A stretch of 64,000 bases of DNA from Antrihabitans stalactiti (GTDB lineage Bacteria; Actinomycetota; Actinomycetes; Mycobacteriales; Mycobacteriaceae), in contig NZ_VCQU01000012.1 of assembly GCF_012932915.1 (NCBI RefSeq), forward strand, positions 1 to 64,000. The letters run 5' to 3'. The notes below the pieces were generated by a model that saw only the letters and a list, made by a program, of their open reading frames with translations, did no database searches and was not told the origin of the DNA. The first letter of the stretch is position 1, and each line of letters begins with the position of its first letter. Below are positions 41,749-50,493 of this stretch, one piece after another. A program made the position numbers and the translations under genes.

Positions 41749-42231
41749 ATGAGGGTGACCGCGATCGCATTGGCGTTCGTGTTCGCGATAGCAGGGTGTG
41801 GCTCGAAATCCAGCGACGAACAGTCGACTCGAACGCCCCGGTCCTCGCCGAAAATTGCCGTCAAGTACGGCCCGGTCCCCACCGCAGCGGATTTGGACGC
41901 GCTCATCATCGGCGTCCTGAGCAGAAATGTGGACGACGACGAACGGCTGTCGCTGATCGAAGACGGCGAAGCATTCCGGGCGAACATTCCCGACCTGTTC
42001 AAGGCAGTGTCGGAGAATCCGAAAGGCAAATTCAAGGTCGTCGATCCCGTCCTCGACAACCACGACGGCACCATCACAGCGACCTTCCGGCTCGATAAAG
42101 ACGGCAGCGGCACCAACATTCAGACCGCGCTCGTGCACTTCATTTGGTTGGACAACAGGTGGAAGATCGCGCGAAATGATATGTGCGCGTTGATGCAGCG
42201 TGCGAATTATCATTCCCAGGCTTGCGGATAG
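41749..42231 (+). CDS. MTB12-like low-molecular-weight lipoprotein
   Basis: A 160-residue lipoprotein. Signal peptide RVTAIALAFVFAIAGC with lipobox (A-I-A-G-C), a Ser-rich tether, then the domain PTAADLDALIIGVLSRNVDDDERLSLIEDGE, DLFKAVSENPKGKFKVVDPVLDNHDGTITATFRL, VHFIWLDNRWKIARNDMCALMQ, which follows the C-terminal domain of the MTB12 antigen family. ATG 41749 is used (a GTG at 41737 would add four residues). The MMPL gene starts 8 bp after its stop, so the lipoprotein may be an accessory of that transporter (inference). Confidence 0.78.
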   Translation: MRVTAIALAFVFAIAGCGSKSSDEQSTRTPRSSPKIAVKYGPVPTAADLDALIIGVLSRNVDDDERLSLIEDGEAFRANIPDLFKAVSENPKGKFKVVDPVLDNHDGTITATFRLDKDGSGTNIQTALVHFIWLDNRWKIARNDMCALMQRANYHSQACG

Positions 42232-42239
42232 CTCACGAA

Positions 42240-44366
42240 GTGGACAACAACCTTTTCTTGGCGTGGGGCAGGTTCGTCTATCGCGCCCGCGTCAAGGTCA
42301 TCGTCCTCGCCGTGGCGTTCGTCGGCGTTTCGGGCATTTACGGCCTCGACCTGGCCCATCAGCTGAGTCAGGGCGGCTGGTTCGACGACACCAGCGAGTC
42401 GGTCGAGGGGTCGAAGCTGGCGGACAACACGTTCGGCCGTGATCGCAACGGTGACGTGATCGCGCTCTACACCCCGCTCGACGGCAAGCGCGTCGACGAT
42501 CCTGAACTGGCTGCGCGTGCGAAGGCGCACCTGGCCAATTTGCTGGAGGTCGAAAAGGACCGGATCGTCAAGATCGACAGCTACTGGGACGGTGCGCTGC
42601 CGTCGGATGAAACGGGACGCCATGCGTTCGCGAGCATCGGCTTGCGCGGCGAGGACGCGGAGACGCTCGACGAATACAACGCGATCAAAGACGAGCTCGA
42701 GATCGATGGCATGCAACTACAACTCGCCGGCGTGCAACCGGTGGTCGATGCACTGAACGAAGGCATGCAGCGTGACATCAGGCGCGCGGAAGTCATCGCA
42801 TTACCCCTGGTAGCGGTCCTGCTCTACTTCGTTTTCGGTGGCGTCGTCGCCGCGTCGCTGCCCGTGATCATCGGCGGCATGACGATCCTTGCGTCGCAAG
42901 GCATCATGCGAATCATCACCAATTTCATCGACGTCAACGCATTCGCGAGTGCGGTCGTCACGCTCGTCAGTTTGGGCTTGGCGATCGACTACGGCCTGTT
43001 CATCGTCACGCGGTTCCGCGAGGAACTCGCACAAGGACGCAGCGTCGAGGACGCGGTCAGTCGATCTGTCGCGACCGCAGGCCGGACCATCGTGTTCTCC
43101 GCTTCGATCATCGTCGTCTGCCTCGCAGGTTTGTTGATCTATCCCCACGGCGTGCTGCGGTCGGTGCCTTACGGCGCAATCAGCTCGGTCATCATCGCCG
43201 CCGGACTGTCGATCTCCGTCCTGCCCGCAATCTTGGGAATTCTGGGTAAGCGGATCGACTTTCTCGGCTGGGAGCGGTTCTCGCAGAACAAGTCGACCGA
43301 GCAGATCGACGCGGGGTTTTGGTCGCGGCTCGCGACGTGGGCGATGCGGCGGCCGAAGCTGGTGATCCTGCCGATCGTCGCCGGCCTGGTCGCACTGATC
43401 ATTCCCTTCACGGGGATGCAGTTCGCCGGACTGTCCGAGCGCTATCTCTCGCCGGACGATTCCGCGCGTGTTGCGCAGCAGGACTTCGACAAGATCTTTC
43501 CGAACTATCGGACCGAACCGATCCGGCTGGTGATCGTCGGCGCCGATGCCGCCCAGCTCAACGCGATCTACGACGAGGCCAACCAGGTGCCGGGCCTCAC
43601 GGGCCGCTTCGATCCTGACGAGCCGGAATCGAAGGGCATCAACGTCCTGAAAGCGGGCCTGCTCGACAAGACGAAGGCGGACGTCGTCGTCGATCAGCTA
43701 CGAGCGATCGAAGTCCCGCCCAACGTGAAAATGTACGTCGCGGGGATACCGGCGCTCGAATACGACAGCATCCACGGCCTGATCAAGCGATTGCCGCTGT
43801 TACTGGTCATTCTGTTGCTCGCGTCGTTCCTGCTCATGTTTGCCGCGTTCGGTTCGGTGGTGCTGGCCGTGAAGGCGATCGTGATCAGCGCGTTGAGCCT
43901 CGGGTCCACGCTCGGCCTCTTGACCTGGGTTTTCGTCGACGGTCACGGCGCAGAGTTACTGGGGTTCACGCCTGGACCGATCATGTTCGCCGTTCTCATC
44001 GTCATCGTCACCGTGATTTTCGGGCTGTCGACCGACTACGAAGTGTTCCTGATGTCCCGGATGGTCGAAGCCCGCGAGAACGGGGCCTCGACACCGGAGG
44101 CGATTCGCTACGGCATCGCCCACACCGGCGGCGTCATCACGGCAGCCGCGTCGATCCTCATCGTCGTGACCGGGGCGTTCGCTATGTCGGACCTAGTCCT
44201 GATGAAGTGTTTGGCCTACGGCATGATCGCGGCGCTGGTCCTCGACGCCACCCTGATCAGGATGCTGTTGGTGCCCGCCGTGATGAAGGTCCTGGGGGAC
44301 TGGTGTTGGTGGGCGCCGAGGCGGCTTGCGGTGTTGCACAAGAAGATTGCGCTGACGACCGACTAA
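42240..44366 (+). CDS. MMPL-family RND transporter
   Basis: A 708-residue inner-membrane transporter with two halves, each an extracytoplasmic loop plus membrane helices. The first half has VIVLAVAFVGVSGIYGL, then LVSLGLAIDYGLFIVTRFREE (conserved Asp-Tyr pair) and SRSVATAGRTIVFSASIIVVCLAGLL; the second has LPLLLVILLLASFLLMFAAFGSVVLAVKAI, VIFGLSTDYEVFLMSRMVEARE and GIAHTGGVITAAASILIVVTGAF. The paired DY motifs are the proton relay of MMPL proteins. The size is smaller than MmpL3, and no long C-terminal tail is present. GTG 42240. Convergent with hmuV, one base between the two stops. The exported substrate is probably lipid-like. Confidence 0.92.
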   Translation: MDNNLFLAWGRFVYRARVKVIVLAVAFVGVSGIYGLDLAHQLSQGGWFDDTSESVEGSKLADNTFGRDRNGDVIALYTPLDGKRVDDPELAARAKAHLANLLEVEKDRIVKIDSYWDGALPSDETGRHAFASIGLRGEDAETLDEYNAIKDELEIDGMQLQLAGVQPVVDALNEGMQRDIRRAEVIALPLVAVLLYFVFGGVVAASLPVIIGGMTILASQGIMRIITNFIDVNAFASAVVTLVSLGLAIDYGLFIVTRFREELAQGRSVEDAVSRSVATAGRTIVFSASIIVVCLAGLLIYPHGVLRSVPYGAISSVIIAAGLSISVLPAILGILGKRIDFLGWERFSQNKSTEQIDAGFWSRLATWAMRRPKLVILPIVAGLVALIIPFTGMQFAGLSERYLSPDDSARVAQQDFDKIFPNYRTEPIRLVIVGADAAQLNAIYDEANQVPGLTGRFDPDEPESKGINVLKAGLLDKTKADVVVDQLRAIEVPPNVKMYVAGIPALEYDSIHGLIKRLPLLLVILLLASFLLMFAAFGSVVLAVKAIVISALSLGSTLGLLTWVFVDGHGAELLGFTPGPIMFAVLIVIVTVIFGLSTDYEVFLMSRMVEARENGASTPEAIRYGIAHTGGVITAAASILIVVTGAFAMSDLVLMKCLAYGMIAALVLDATLIRMLLVPAVMKVLGDWCWWAPRRLAVLHKKIALTTD

Positions 44367-44367
44367 C

Positions 44368-45144
44368 TCACGAGCGGTCGGGGAGCACCAACTGCGCGCC
44401 GGAGGTGGGGTGGGCCAACACCTCGACGGGGTGGCCGTAGACCCTGGTCAACAACTCGGCAGTGAGCACCTTGCGAGGCGGCCCGTCGGCGACTTTGCGA
44501 CCGTCTTCGAGGATTGCGACGCGGTCCGCGTACGCCGCGGCAAGGCCGAGGTCGTGCAACACCACGACGACAGCGTCGCCGGCCACGGCACGTTCGCGCG
44601 CCACCCGCATGACCGTCTCCTGATGGGCGAGGTCGAGCGCTGCGGTGGGTTCGTCGAGCAGCAGCGTCGGTGTCGCCTGAGCCAGCACACGGGCCAATGC
44701 GACCCGCGCTCGTTCGCCGCCCGAGAGCGACAGAAACGGTCGGTCGGCGAAGCCGGTCACGTCGGAGACCGCCATCGCATCGGAGACACGAGCCTCGTCC
44801 TCGGACCGACGTGGCGTGCGCAACCAGGGTGAGCGGCCCATCTGAACGATCTGGCGCGTCGTGAACGAGAAACCGACGGTGTGGCTCTGCGGCAGCACAG
44901 CGCGGCGTTGCGCCATCTCGACCGTCGACCAGCCACCCAGGCGCTTGCCATCGAGTTCGACGACGCCACCAGCCAGGGACTGTTCACCCGACAGCGCGGC
45001 CAGCAGGGTCGATTTGCCAGCACCGTTCGGACCGACCAACGCGACGACCTCGCCCGCCATAACGTCGAAGTCGATGTCTGCCAACACCGTTCGACCCCGA
45101 CGCACGACTGTCACGCCCGCCGCCCGCATCGTCACGTTGCTCAT
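44368..45144 (-). CDS. hmuV: Heme ABC transporter ATP-binding protein
   Basis: A 258-residue ABC ATPase. Walker A ALVGPNGAGKSTLL, Q-loop LPQSHTVGFSFTTRQIVQMGR, signature FLSLSGGERARVALARVLAQ, Walker B PTLLLDEPTAALDLAHQE and switch His VVLHDLGLAAAYADRV. Residues AVLPQ and SPWLRTPRRSEDE are typical of the FecE/HmuV group. ATG overlaps the permease stop as ATGA. Last gene of the hmuT-hmuU-hmuV set. Confidence 0.93.
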   Translation of the reverse strand: MSNVTMRAAGVTVVRRGRTVLADIDFDVMAGEVVALVGPNGAGKSTLLAALSGEQSLAGGVVELDGKRLGGWSTVEMAQRRAVLPQSHTVGFSFTTRQIVQMGRSPWLRTPRRSEDEARVSDAMAVSDVTGFADRPFLSLSGGERARVALARVLAQATPTLLLDEPTAALDLAHQETVMRVARERAVAGDAVVVVLHDLGLAAAYADRVAILEDGRKVADGPPRKVLTAELLTRVYGHPVEVLAHPTSGAQLVLPDRS

Positions 45145-46193
45145 GCCCAACCACCTTGCTGGGCGCGGGTCCGGCGCAACAGGATGAAGAACGCCGGACC
45201 GCCGATGAGCGAGGTCAGCATTCCGAGTGGGAGGTCGGCGTTGTCGACGAGGGTCCGGGCGCCGACGTCCGCGGCGAGCAGGACGATCGCCCCGCCGAGC
45301 GTGCTCGCCGGGATCAATATGCGATGCGCGGGCCCGACGATCATGCGCATCAGGTGTGGCACCACCAAACCGACGAACAGAATGATGCCGGTGAATGCCA
45401 CGCCCGATGCTGCCAGGACGGCGACGATGACGATAGCTATGCGACGCAGCCGTTCGACATCGACGCCGAGGTTGCGGGCAGCGCTTTCGCCCAAGGCCAG
45501 GAGGTCGATTTGGCGTGCGATGGCGACCGAGGCCAACACCCCGACGACCGCCATCGGCGTCACGATGGCGACCGCGTTCCACGTTGCCCGATTCAAGCTG
45601 CCCAATTGCCAGAAAACGACCTGGTCGCGCGCGGCCGGGGATGCGATGAACGTCAGGTAAGCGATGAGTCCGCCGGCGAACGCGTTGATGGCGATGCCGG
45701 TCAGGACGAGTGTGACCACCTCGGTCCGGCCGTCGGACCTTGCCAGCAGATAGACCAACATCGTCGTGATCAGGCCAGCGACAAACGCGGCTGCGGCGAC
45801 GGACCAGGATGCCACGAGCGTGGTACCACCGAGCACGATCACCGTGCTAGCACCTACGGCTGCCCCGGCGGACACGCCGATCACGCCGGGTTCCGCCAAG
45901 GGGTTGGCGAACACACCCTGCAGCACAGCGCCCGCACAGCCCAACGACGCGCCGACGACCATCGCGAGGACAACTCGGGGAAAACGGACCTCCCACAGCG
46001 TGACCTCGCCTGCCGGGTGCGCAGGCAGCGGTCCGATGTCGAGCCCGATGCGATGGAAGATGCTGCCCAGCACTTCCGCTGGAGTAGTCGCGACCTGGCC
46101 TAAGCACGCCGACACGACCGCCAGGATCACCAGCACGACGAGCAGCCCGACGAGGACCGCCGTCACCTTGGTGATCCTGCTCGACGATTTCAC
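45141..46193 (-). CDS. hmuU: Heme ABC transporter permease, FecCD family
   Basis: A 350-residue permease with about ten TM helices. FecCD signature regions are visible: WEVRFPRVVLAMVVGASLGCAGAVLQGVFANPLAEPGVIGVSAGAAVGAS, VLTGIAINAFAGGLIAYLTF, VVFWQLGSLNRATW, ASGVAFTGIILFVGLVVPHLMRMIVGPAHRILIPASTLGGAIVLLAADVGAR and the C-terminal LPLGMLTSLIGGPAFFILL. The GxxxPHxxR coupling element (GLVVPHLMRMIVG) is complete. It overlaps hmuT by 4 bp and hmuV by 4 bp, so all three are translationally coupled. Confidence 0.94.
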   Translation of the reverse strand: MKSSSRITKVTAVLVGLLVVLVILAVVSACLGQVATTPAEVLGSIFHRIGLDIGPLPAHPAGEVTLWEVRFPRVVLAMVVGASLGCAGAVLQGVFANPLAEPGVIGVSAGAAVGASTVIVLGGTTLVASWSVAAAAFVAGLITTMLVYLLARSDGRTEVVTLVLTGIAINAFAGGLIAYLTFIASPAARDQVVFWQLGSLNRATWNAVAIVTPMAVVGVLASVAIARQIDLLALGESAARNLGVDVERLRRIAIVIVAVLAASGVAFTGIILFVGLVVPHLMRMIVGPAHRILIPASTLGGAIVLLAADVGARTLVDNADLPLGMLTSLIGGPAFFILLRRTRAQQGGWA

Positions 46194-47212
46194 TGGTGAT
46201 AAATCGCCTTCGCGAGCGCAGCGACGACATGACCGGTGTTGGGTCCGAAACTGAGCAGCACGCTATCGGCCATGTCGATCACTCGCTTGTTCTTGCCAGC
46301 CGGCGTTTGGGCGACACCCGGAATCTTCGCCAGCCCGTCTTCGCCACCGATGGATTCGAGGCCGTCGGTCATCATCAGAAATGCGTCGGGCGCGGCAGCG
46401 ATCAGCGCCTCGCTCGTGATCGGGACGAATTGCTGGGTGAGGCCGGACGCGGTGCCCGCGTCTTCTGCGCCGACCGCCTTGATCAGCGAATCCGCGCCTG
46501 ACCCCGGACCGGCGATCATCGTGATCGCAGGACCGCGCAGGTAAAGGAACGCGATCTTCAGCGGGGTCTCATGGGCGGGAACATCTTTGGCTGCGGCGTC
46601 GATCTCGCTCTGCGTCCGCTCACGTAGCGCCTTGCCCTGCTCAGGTACGCCGAGCGCTGCGGCGACGGCGTCGATCTGCGGACCGACTCCCTCCATCGTG
46701 CGCGTCGGGTCGAAGAACACGACGGGGATGCCTGCGTCGCGTAGTTGCTTCTGCACCGCGTCGGGCCCGATGGTCGAATCGGTGAGAAACACCGTCGGGC
46801 GGAGGTCCAGAATGGCCTCGGTCGAGAGGGTGTTACCGGCAGGGGTGACGTTCGGGACCTTGTCGATCGCAGGGAACGCCGCCGCGGTGTTTCGGCCGAC
46901 GAGGCGGTCGCCGAGCCCGAGTGCGTATACGGTCTGTGCCAGCGTTCCGTAGCGATCGGCGGCGACGATACGGCTCGTGTCCGTAATGGTCACGTCGGTG
47001 CCGTCCTGGCTGCGGACCGTGGCAGGCAGCGTCGACGTGGCCTTCGCGACGATCGGTTGCGGGTCCAGCGTCGGCAGCGTTGCGGTGGTGCGGCCGGTCA
47101 GATCCTCTGCGGTGTAGTCCTCATGCGTGGTCACCGTCGTCGACGAGTAGCACGACGTCAGCGACAGCATGCAGATTGCACCGACTATGGACACCACCGC
47201 GCGCAGGCTCAT
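46190..47212 (-). CDS. hmuT: Heme ABC transporter substrate-binding lipoprotein
   Basis: A 340-residue lipoprotein: signal peptide with LSLTSC lipobox, short tether, then the periplasmic-binding fold with RIVAADRYGTLAQTVYALGLGDRLVGRNTAA, EAILDLRPTVFLTDSTIGPDAVQKQLRDAGIPVVFFDPTRTMEGV, ITMIAGPGSGADSLIKAVGAEDAG, ITSEALIAAAPDAFLMMTDGLESIGG and VIDMADSVLLSFGPNTG. These follow HmuT rather than ferric-siderophore binders (Tyr in the ADRYG region is a plausible heme ligand). It starts 17 bp after the aldo/keto reductase homologue stop on the same strand. A TTAGGTTGTCC element lies at 47215. Confidence 0.9.
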   Translation of the reverse strand: MSLRAVVSIVGAICMLSLTSCYSSTTVTTHEDYTAEDLTGRTTATLPTLDPQPIVAKATSTLPATVRSQDGTDVTITDTSRIVAADRYGTLAQTVYALGLGDRLVGRNTAAAFPAIDKVPNVTPAGNTLSTEAILDLRPTVFLTDSTIGPDAVQKQLRDAGIPVVFFDPTRTMEGVGPQIDAVAAALGVPEQGKALRERTQSEIDAAAKDVPAHETPLKIAFLYLRGPAITMIAGPGSGADSLIKAVGAEDAGTASGLTQQFVPITSEALIAAAPDAFLMMTDGLESIGGEDGLAKIPGVAQTPAGKNKRVIDMADSVLLSFGPNTGHVVAALAKAIYHQ

Positions 47213-47214
47213 AA

Positions 47215-47225
47215 GGACAACCTAA
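47215..47225 (-). promoter_or_regulatory. Weak IdeR/DtxR-type iron-box half upstream of hmuT
   Basis: Minus-strand TTAGGTTGTCC matches the first half of the IdeR consensus (TTAGGTTAG...), three bases upstream of the hmuT start codon. Only one half-site is good, so this is tentative; iron control of heme uptake is expected from the family. Confidence 0.3.
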
Positions 47226-47229
47226 TCGG

Positions 47230-48168
47230 CTATTCACTGACGTCGTCGAGCGCCGCCGAAATCGCTCTCGGCAGCGCCAATTCCTCGGCTGCCAACACCC
47301 CGGTGAGCTGTGCGTTGTCCCGCGCGCCGACGACGACGCTCGTGACGCCTGGTCGGTCCCGTGCCCACGCGAGCGCGACCGCGAGCGGCGAGGTACCGAG
47401 ACCGTCGGCTGCGGTCACCACGGCTTCGACGACTCGGTTTGTGCGGTCGGTCAGGTGTTCGCGGACGTCCTCGCCGCGTATCTCGTCGGCGCCGCGCGAG
47501 TCCGCGGGAATGCCGGTCCGATATTTCCCGGTGAGGATGCCGCCAGCGAGCGGTGTCTGCGCGAAGAGGCCGGTGCCATGGTGGTCGGCGCAGGGGAGCA
47601 GTTCGTATTCGCCGGCGCGGTCGAGCAGCGAGTAATCGGCCTGGACCGACACGAGTAGGCGTGGCCCGACTGCAGCTGCCAGCGTGGCCAATTGCCACGC
47701 CTGGAGGCTGCGGACGCCGACGTAGCGAGTCTTGCCGGACGCGACTGCTTGCTGCAGTGTTGCTGCGACCTCCTCGACCGGCGTCTGCGGATCCCACGCC
47801 GCTACATTCCAGATGTCGAGATGGTCGGTGTCGAGTTCGCGCAGCGTGTGTTCGAGCTGGAGCAGGAGGGTCCGGCGCGAACAATCGAGCCGATCCAGTC
47901 CCTCCGCGGTCGGTGTCAAACCTGCTGTGCCGGAAAGGACGAGCAATTCACGCGGGACCACGTCGCCGAGCAACTCGGAGAGGATGCGCTGCGCAGCGCC
48001 TGCGCTGTACGCGGGGGAGGTGTCGACCAGGGTGCCCCCGGCCTCGGCGAATGCGGACAGTTGAGCAGCGGCCTCGTCGCCGGATGTCTCTCGGCCCCAC
48101 GTGAGTGTCCCGAGCCCGATTCGCGAGACTCGCAGGCCGCTGCGGCCTACCGTGCGCTGCGTTATCAC
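47230..48168 (-). CDS. Aldo/keto reductase-fold protein lacking catalytic Lys and His
   Basis: A 312-residue AKR-fold protein: TVGRSGLRVSRIGLGTLTWG, LVDTSPAYSAGAAQRILSELLG, HTLRELDTDHLDIWNVAAWDPQTPVEEV, GKTRYVGVRSLQAWQL, VSVQADYSLLDR, YELLPCADHHGTGLFAQTPLAGGILTGKY and VTSVVVGARDNAQL. Asp and Tyr of the tetrad are present (DTSPAY), but the usual Lys (ATKvG) reads LSGTAG and the usual His (HRPDP) reads AAWDP. NADPH-binding segments look intact. It may bind nucleotide without normal carbonyl reduction. It sits upstream of hmuTUV on the same strand with a 17-bp gap and is divergent from uppP. The matching gene place in related genomes is next to uppP. Confidence 0.85.
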   Translation of the reverse strand: MITQRTVGRSGLRVSRIGLGTLTWGRETSGDEAAAQLSAFAEAGGTLVDTSPAYSAGAAQRILSELLGDVVPRELLVLSGTAGLTPTAEGLDRLDCSRRTLLLQLEHTLRELDTDHLDIWNVAAWDPQTPVEEVAATLQQAVASGKTRYVGVRSLQAWQLATLAAAVGPRLLVSVQADYSLLDRAGEYELLPCADHHGTGLFAQTPLAGGILTGKYRTGIPADSRGADEIRGEDVREHLTDRTNRVVEAVVTAADGLGTSPLAVALAWARDRPGVTSVVVGARDNAQLTGVLAAEELALPRAISAALDDVSE

Positions 48169-48284
48169 CGCGCAAGCGTAGTTAATGATTCCTCAGGAAT
48201 CCCCGGTAGGGTCTCCCGCGTGAAACATGTAGTTAGCTGGGCTAATTGGGATCTCGCCGACAATTCGGGCACTGGAGTACGCCG

Positions 48285-49124
48285 GTGACCGACATGACCT
48301 GGCTACAGGCCATCATTCTGGGCATCGTGCAGGGCTTGACCGAGTTCCTGCCGATCTCGTCGTCGGGGCACCTGCGGATCGTGTCGGGGATCTTCTTCGG
48401 TGACGACGCGGGCGCGTCGTTCACCGCGGTCACCCAGTTGGGCACCGAGGCAGCGGTCCTCATCTACTTCGCTCGCGACATCTTCAGAATCATCGTTGCG
48501 TGGTTCCGCGGTCTGTTCGACGCCGCGCAGCGCGATCTCGACTACCGCATGGGTTGGTACGTCATCATCGCGACGATTCCGATCGGCGTGCTGGGCTTCC
48601 TCTTCAAGGACCAGATCCGGACCGGCGCCCGCAACTTGTGGCTGATCGCGACGATGCTGATCGTGTTCGCCGTCGTCATCGCCGCAGCCGAGCGCTTCAG
48701 CCGCAAGGAACGCCCGATCGAACAGTTGACGACGCGCGACGGTCTCGCGATGGGTTTCGCACAATGCCTCGCCCTGATCCCCGGTGTTTCGCGGTCCGGT
48801 GCAACGTCGAGCGCCGGACTATTCGCTGGTCTGACGCGTGCAGCGGCCGTTCGGTTCTCGTTCCTGCTGGCCATTCCGGCAGTCACTGCATCCGGACTGT
48901 TCAGCCTCCCGGACGCCTTCACGCCATCGGGCGAGGGACTGAGTGCGAGTGGTCCGCAGTTGCTGGTCGCGACGATCGTCGCGTTCATCCTCGGCTACGC
49001 CTCGATTGCCTGGTTGCTGAAGTTCGTCGTCGACCATTCGCTCTACTGGTTCGTCGGCTACCGGATCGTGCTGGGCGTGACGGTCATGGGGCTGCTGGCG
49101 ACCGGCGTCGTATCTGCGACGTAG
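48285..49124 (+). CDS. uppP: Undecaprenyl-diphosphatase (BacA/UppP)
   Basis: A 279-residue polytopic membrane enzyme that dephosphorylates undecaprenyl pyrophosphate, recycling the wall lipid carrier. Signature motifs: [22 protein letters not shown] (Glu-rich and PISSSGH box) and [36 protein letters not shown] (PGxSRSG box). GTG 48285 has GGAG at good spacing; ATG 48294 is the alternative. Same neighbour set as M. tuberculosis Rv2136c (phosphatase, DUF3090 and SCO1664 genes downstream). The window therefore has two lipid-carrier phosphatase types, this and the PAP2 protein at 5816. Confidence 0.95.
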   Translation: MTDMTWLQAIILGIVQGLTEFLPISSSGHLRIVSGIFFGDDAGASFTAVTQLGTEAAVLIYFARDIFRIIVAWFRGLFDAAQRDLDYRMGWYVIIATIPIGVLGFLFKDQIRTGARNLWLIATMLIVFAVVIAAAERFSRKERPIEQLTTRDGLAMGFAQCLALIPGVSRSGATSSAGLFAGLTRAAAVRFSFLLAIPAVTASGLFSLPDAFTPSGEGLSASGPQLLVATIVAFILGYASIAWLLKFVVDHSLYWFVGYRIVLGVTVMGLLATGVVSAT

Positions 49125-49144
49125 CCAGTCGCTAGGCTTTCGCT

Positions 49145-49873
49145 ATGACGGTGATCTTGCTCCGGCACGGCGTGTCCACGTCGAATCTGGCGCATACCCT
49201 CGCCGGACGTTCGCCTGGCGTCGAACTCACTGACCGCGGTCGGGAGCAGGCGCAGGCGCTTGCCGAGCGGCTCGGCGGCCTACCGATCGAGGAGATCGTC
49301 CGGTCGCCGTTGCTGCGCTGCGAACAGACGGTCGAGCCGTTGGCCGAGAAACTGGGTCGCGCCTCGGTCGTCGAGGACGATCTCGCCGAGGTCGACTACG
49401 GCGAATGGACCGGGCGCAAACTCGCCGAACTGTTGAAGGAGCCGCTGTGGAAGGTCGTGCAGCGACACGCTTCCGGTGCGGTCTTCCCAGGCGGCGAGGG
49501 GTTGGCGCAGGTCCAGACGCGAGCCGTGGCGGCGATCCGCAGGCACGAGGCGCGGCTGGCTGCACAACACGAGCGCGACGTGCTCTGGGTCGCGTGCACG
49601 CACGGTGACGTGATCAAATCCGTGTTGGCGGACGCATTCGGCATCCACCTCGACGGTTTCCAGCGGATCGTCGCTGAGCCCGCGTCGATCAGCGTCGTTC
49701 GCTACACGGCGACGTCGCCGTATGTCTGGCGGGTGAACGACACCGGCACGGACCTCTCCGCCCTTGCAGCCAAACCCGCGGCTGCCGCGACGACGACATC
49801 TGTTCCGGGAGGTGAGGTCGGTAGCGTCGATGCGGATAATGGAACCGAAGAACGAAGCGATGCACGGCAGTAG
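49145..49873 (+). CDS. Histidine phosphatase family protein (MSMEG_4193/Rv2135c-like)
   Basis: A 242-residue phosphoglycerate-mutase-fold phosphatase. The catalytic LLRHGVSTSN is at the N-terminus, then ELTDRGREQAQALAERL, IVRSPLLRCEQTVEPLAEKL (second Arg), and the acid/base pair Glu in VDYGEW and His in VACTHGDVIKSVLADAFG. Length and order match the actinobacterial MSMEG_4193 family. The C-terminus adds an Ala/Pro-rich tail. It begins 20 bp after uppP and is followed 26 bp later by DUF3090. Substrate unknown. Confidence 0.9.
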   Translation: MTVILLRHGVSTSNLAHTLAGRSPGVELTDRGREQAQALAERLGGLPIEEIVRSPLLRCEQTVEPLAEKLGRASVVEDDLAEVDYGEWTGRKLAELLKEPLWKVVQRHASGAVFPGGEGLAQVQTRAVAAIRRHEARLAAQHERDVLWVACTHGDVIKSVLADAFGIHLDGFQRIVAEPASISVVRYTATSPYVWRVNDTGTDLSALAAKPAAAATTTSVPGGEVGSVDADNGTEERSDARQ

Positions 49874-49899
49874 CTACAGCGATCGGGACAGGAGGTGCA

Positions 49900-50493
49900 A
49901 TGGCTCGCGCAATCCACGTATTTCGCACACCTGATCGCTTCATCGCCGGAACCGTTGGTGAACCAGGAGATCGAACCTTCTACCTGCAAGCGGTGCACGA
50001 CGCCCGCATCATCAGCGTCTCGCTGGAGAAGCAGCAGGTTCAGGTGCTTGCCGACCGGATGGGCATGTTGCTCGACGAGGTCGCCCGCAGGTTCGGCACC
50101 GAGGTGCCGCCGCAGGAGACCGAGGTCGGCGACACCAGTCCGTTGGTGATGCCCGTCGACGCCGAGTTTCGGGTCGGGACGATGGGACTCGGCTGGGATG
50201 CCGAAGCCCAAGCCGTCGTGGTCGAGTTGCTCGCGGTCACCGAGGCCGAGTTCGACGAATCGGTGGTGCTCGACGACGCCGACGAAGGTCCGGACGCGGT
50301 GCGCGTGTTCCTGACTCCGGTGCAGGCTCGGCAGTTCGCTGCGCGGTCCGAGGCGGTCATAGCGGCGGGCCGTCCACCGTGCCCGTTGTGTGGCCAACCA
50401 CTCTCGCCCGAAGGCCATATGTGCGTGCGCACCAATGGCTATCGGCGAGGCGAAATCTTCAACGGCGGTACCGAGTTCGGCGATGACGTCTGA
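49900..50493 (+). CDS. DUF3090 family protein (Rv2134c-like)
   Basis: A 197-residue protein: RAIHVFRTPDRFIAGTVGEPGDRTFYLQAVHDARIISVSLEKQQVQVLADRMG, then FRVGTMGLGWDAEAQAVVVELLAVTEAE, RVFLTPVQARQFAARSEAVIAAGRPPCPLCGQPLSPEGHMC. The C-terminal CPLCG...H-x-C cluster is a probable zinc ribbon and the rest matches DUF3090 of actinobacteria. AGGAGG precedes ATG 49900. It overlaps the SCO1664-family gene by 11 bp, and the two always occur together, so they likely act as a pair. Confidence 0.92.
   Translation: MARAIHVFRTPDRFIAGTVGEPGDRTFYLQAVHDARIISVSLEKQQVQVLADRMGMLLDEVARRFGTEVPPQETEVGDTSPLVMPVDAEFRVGTMGLGWDAEAQAVVVELLAVTEAEFDESVVLDDADEGPDAVRVFLTPVQARQFAARSEAVIAAGRPPCPLCGQPLSPEGHMCVRTNGYRRGEIFNGGTEFGDDV

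Noticed and set aside
48230-48256. IdeR box in the aldo/keto reductase-uppP intergenic region (TTAGCTGGGCTAA)
   Set aside because: TTAG and CTAA are five bases apart instead of one, so it does not fit the IdeR consensus.
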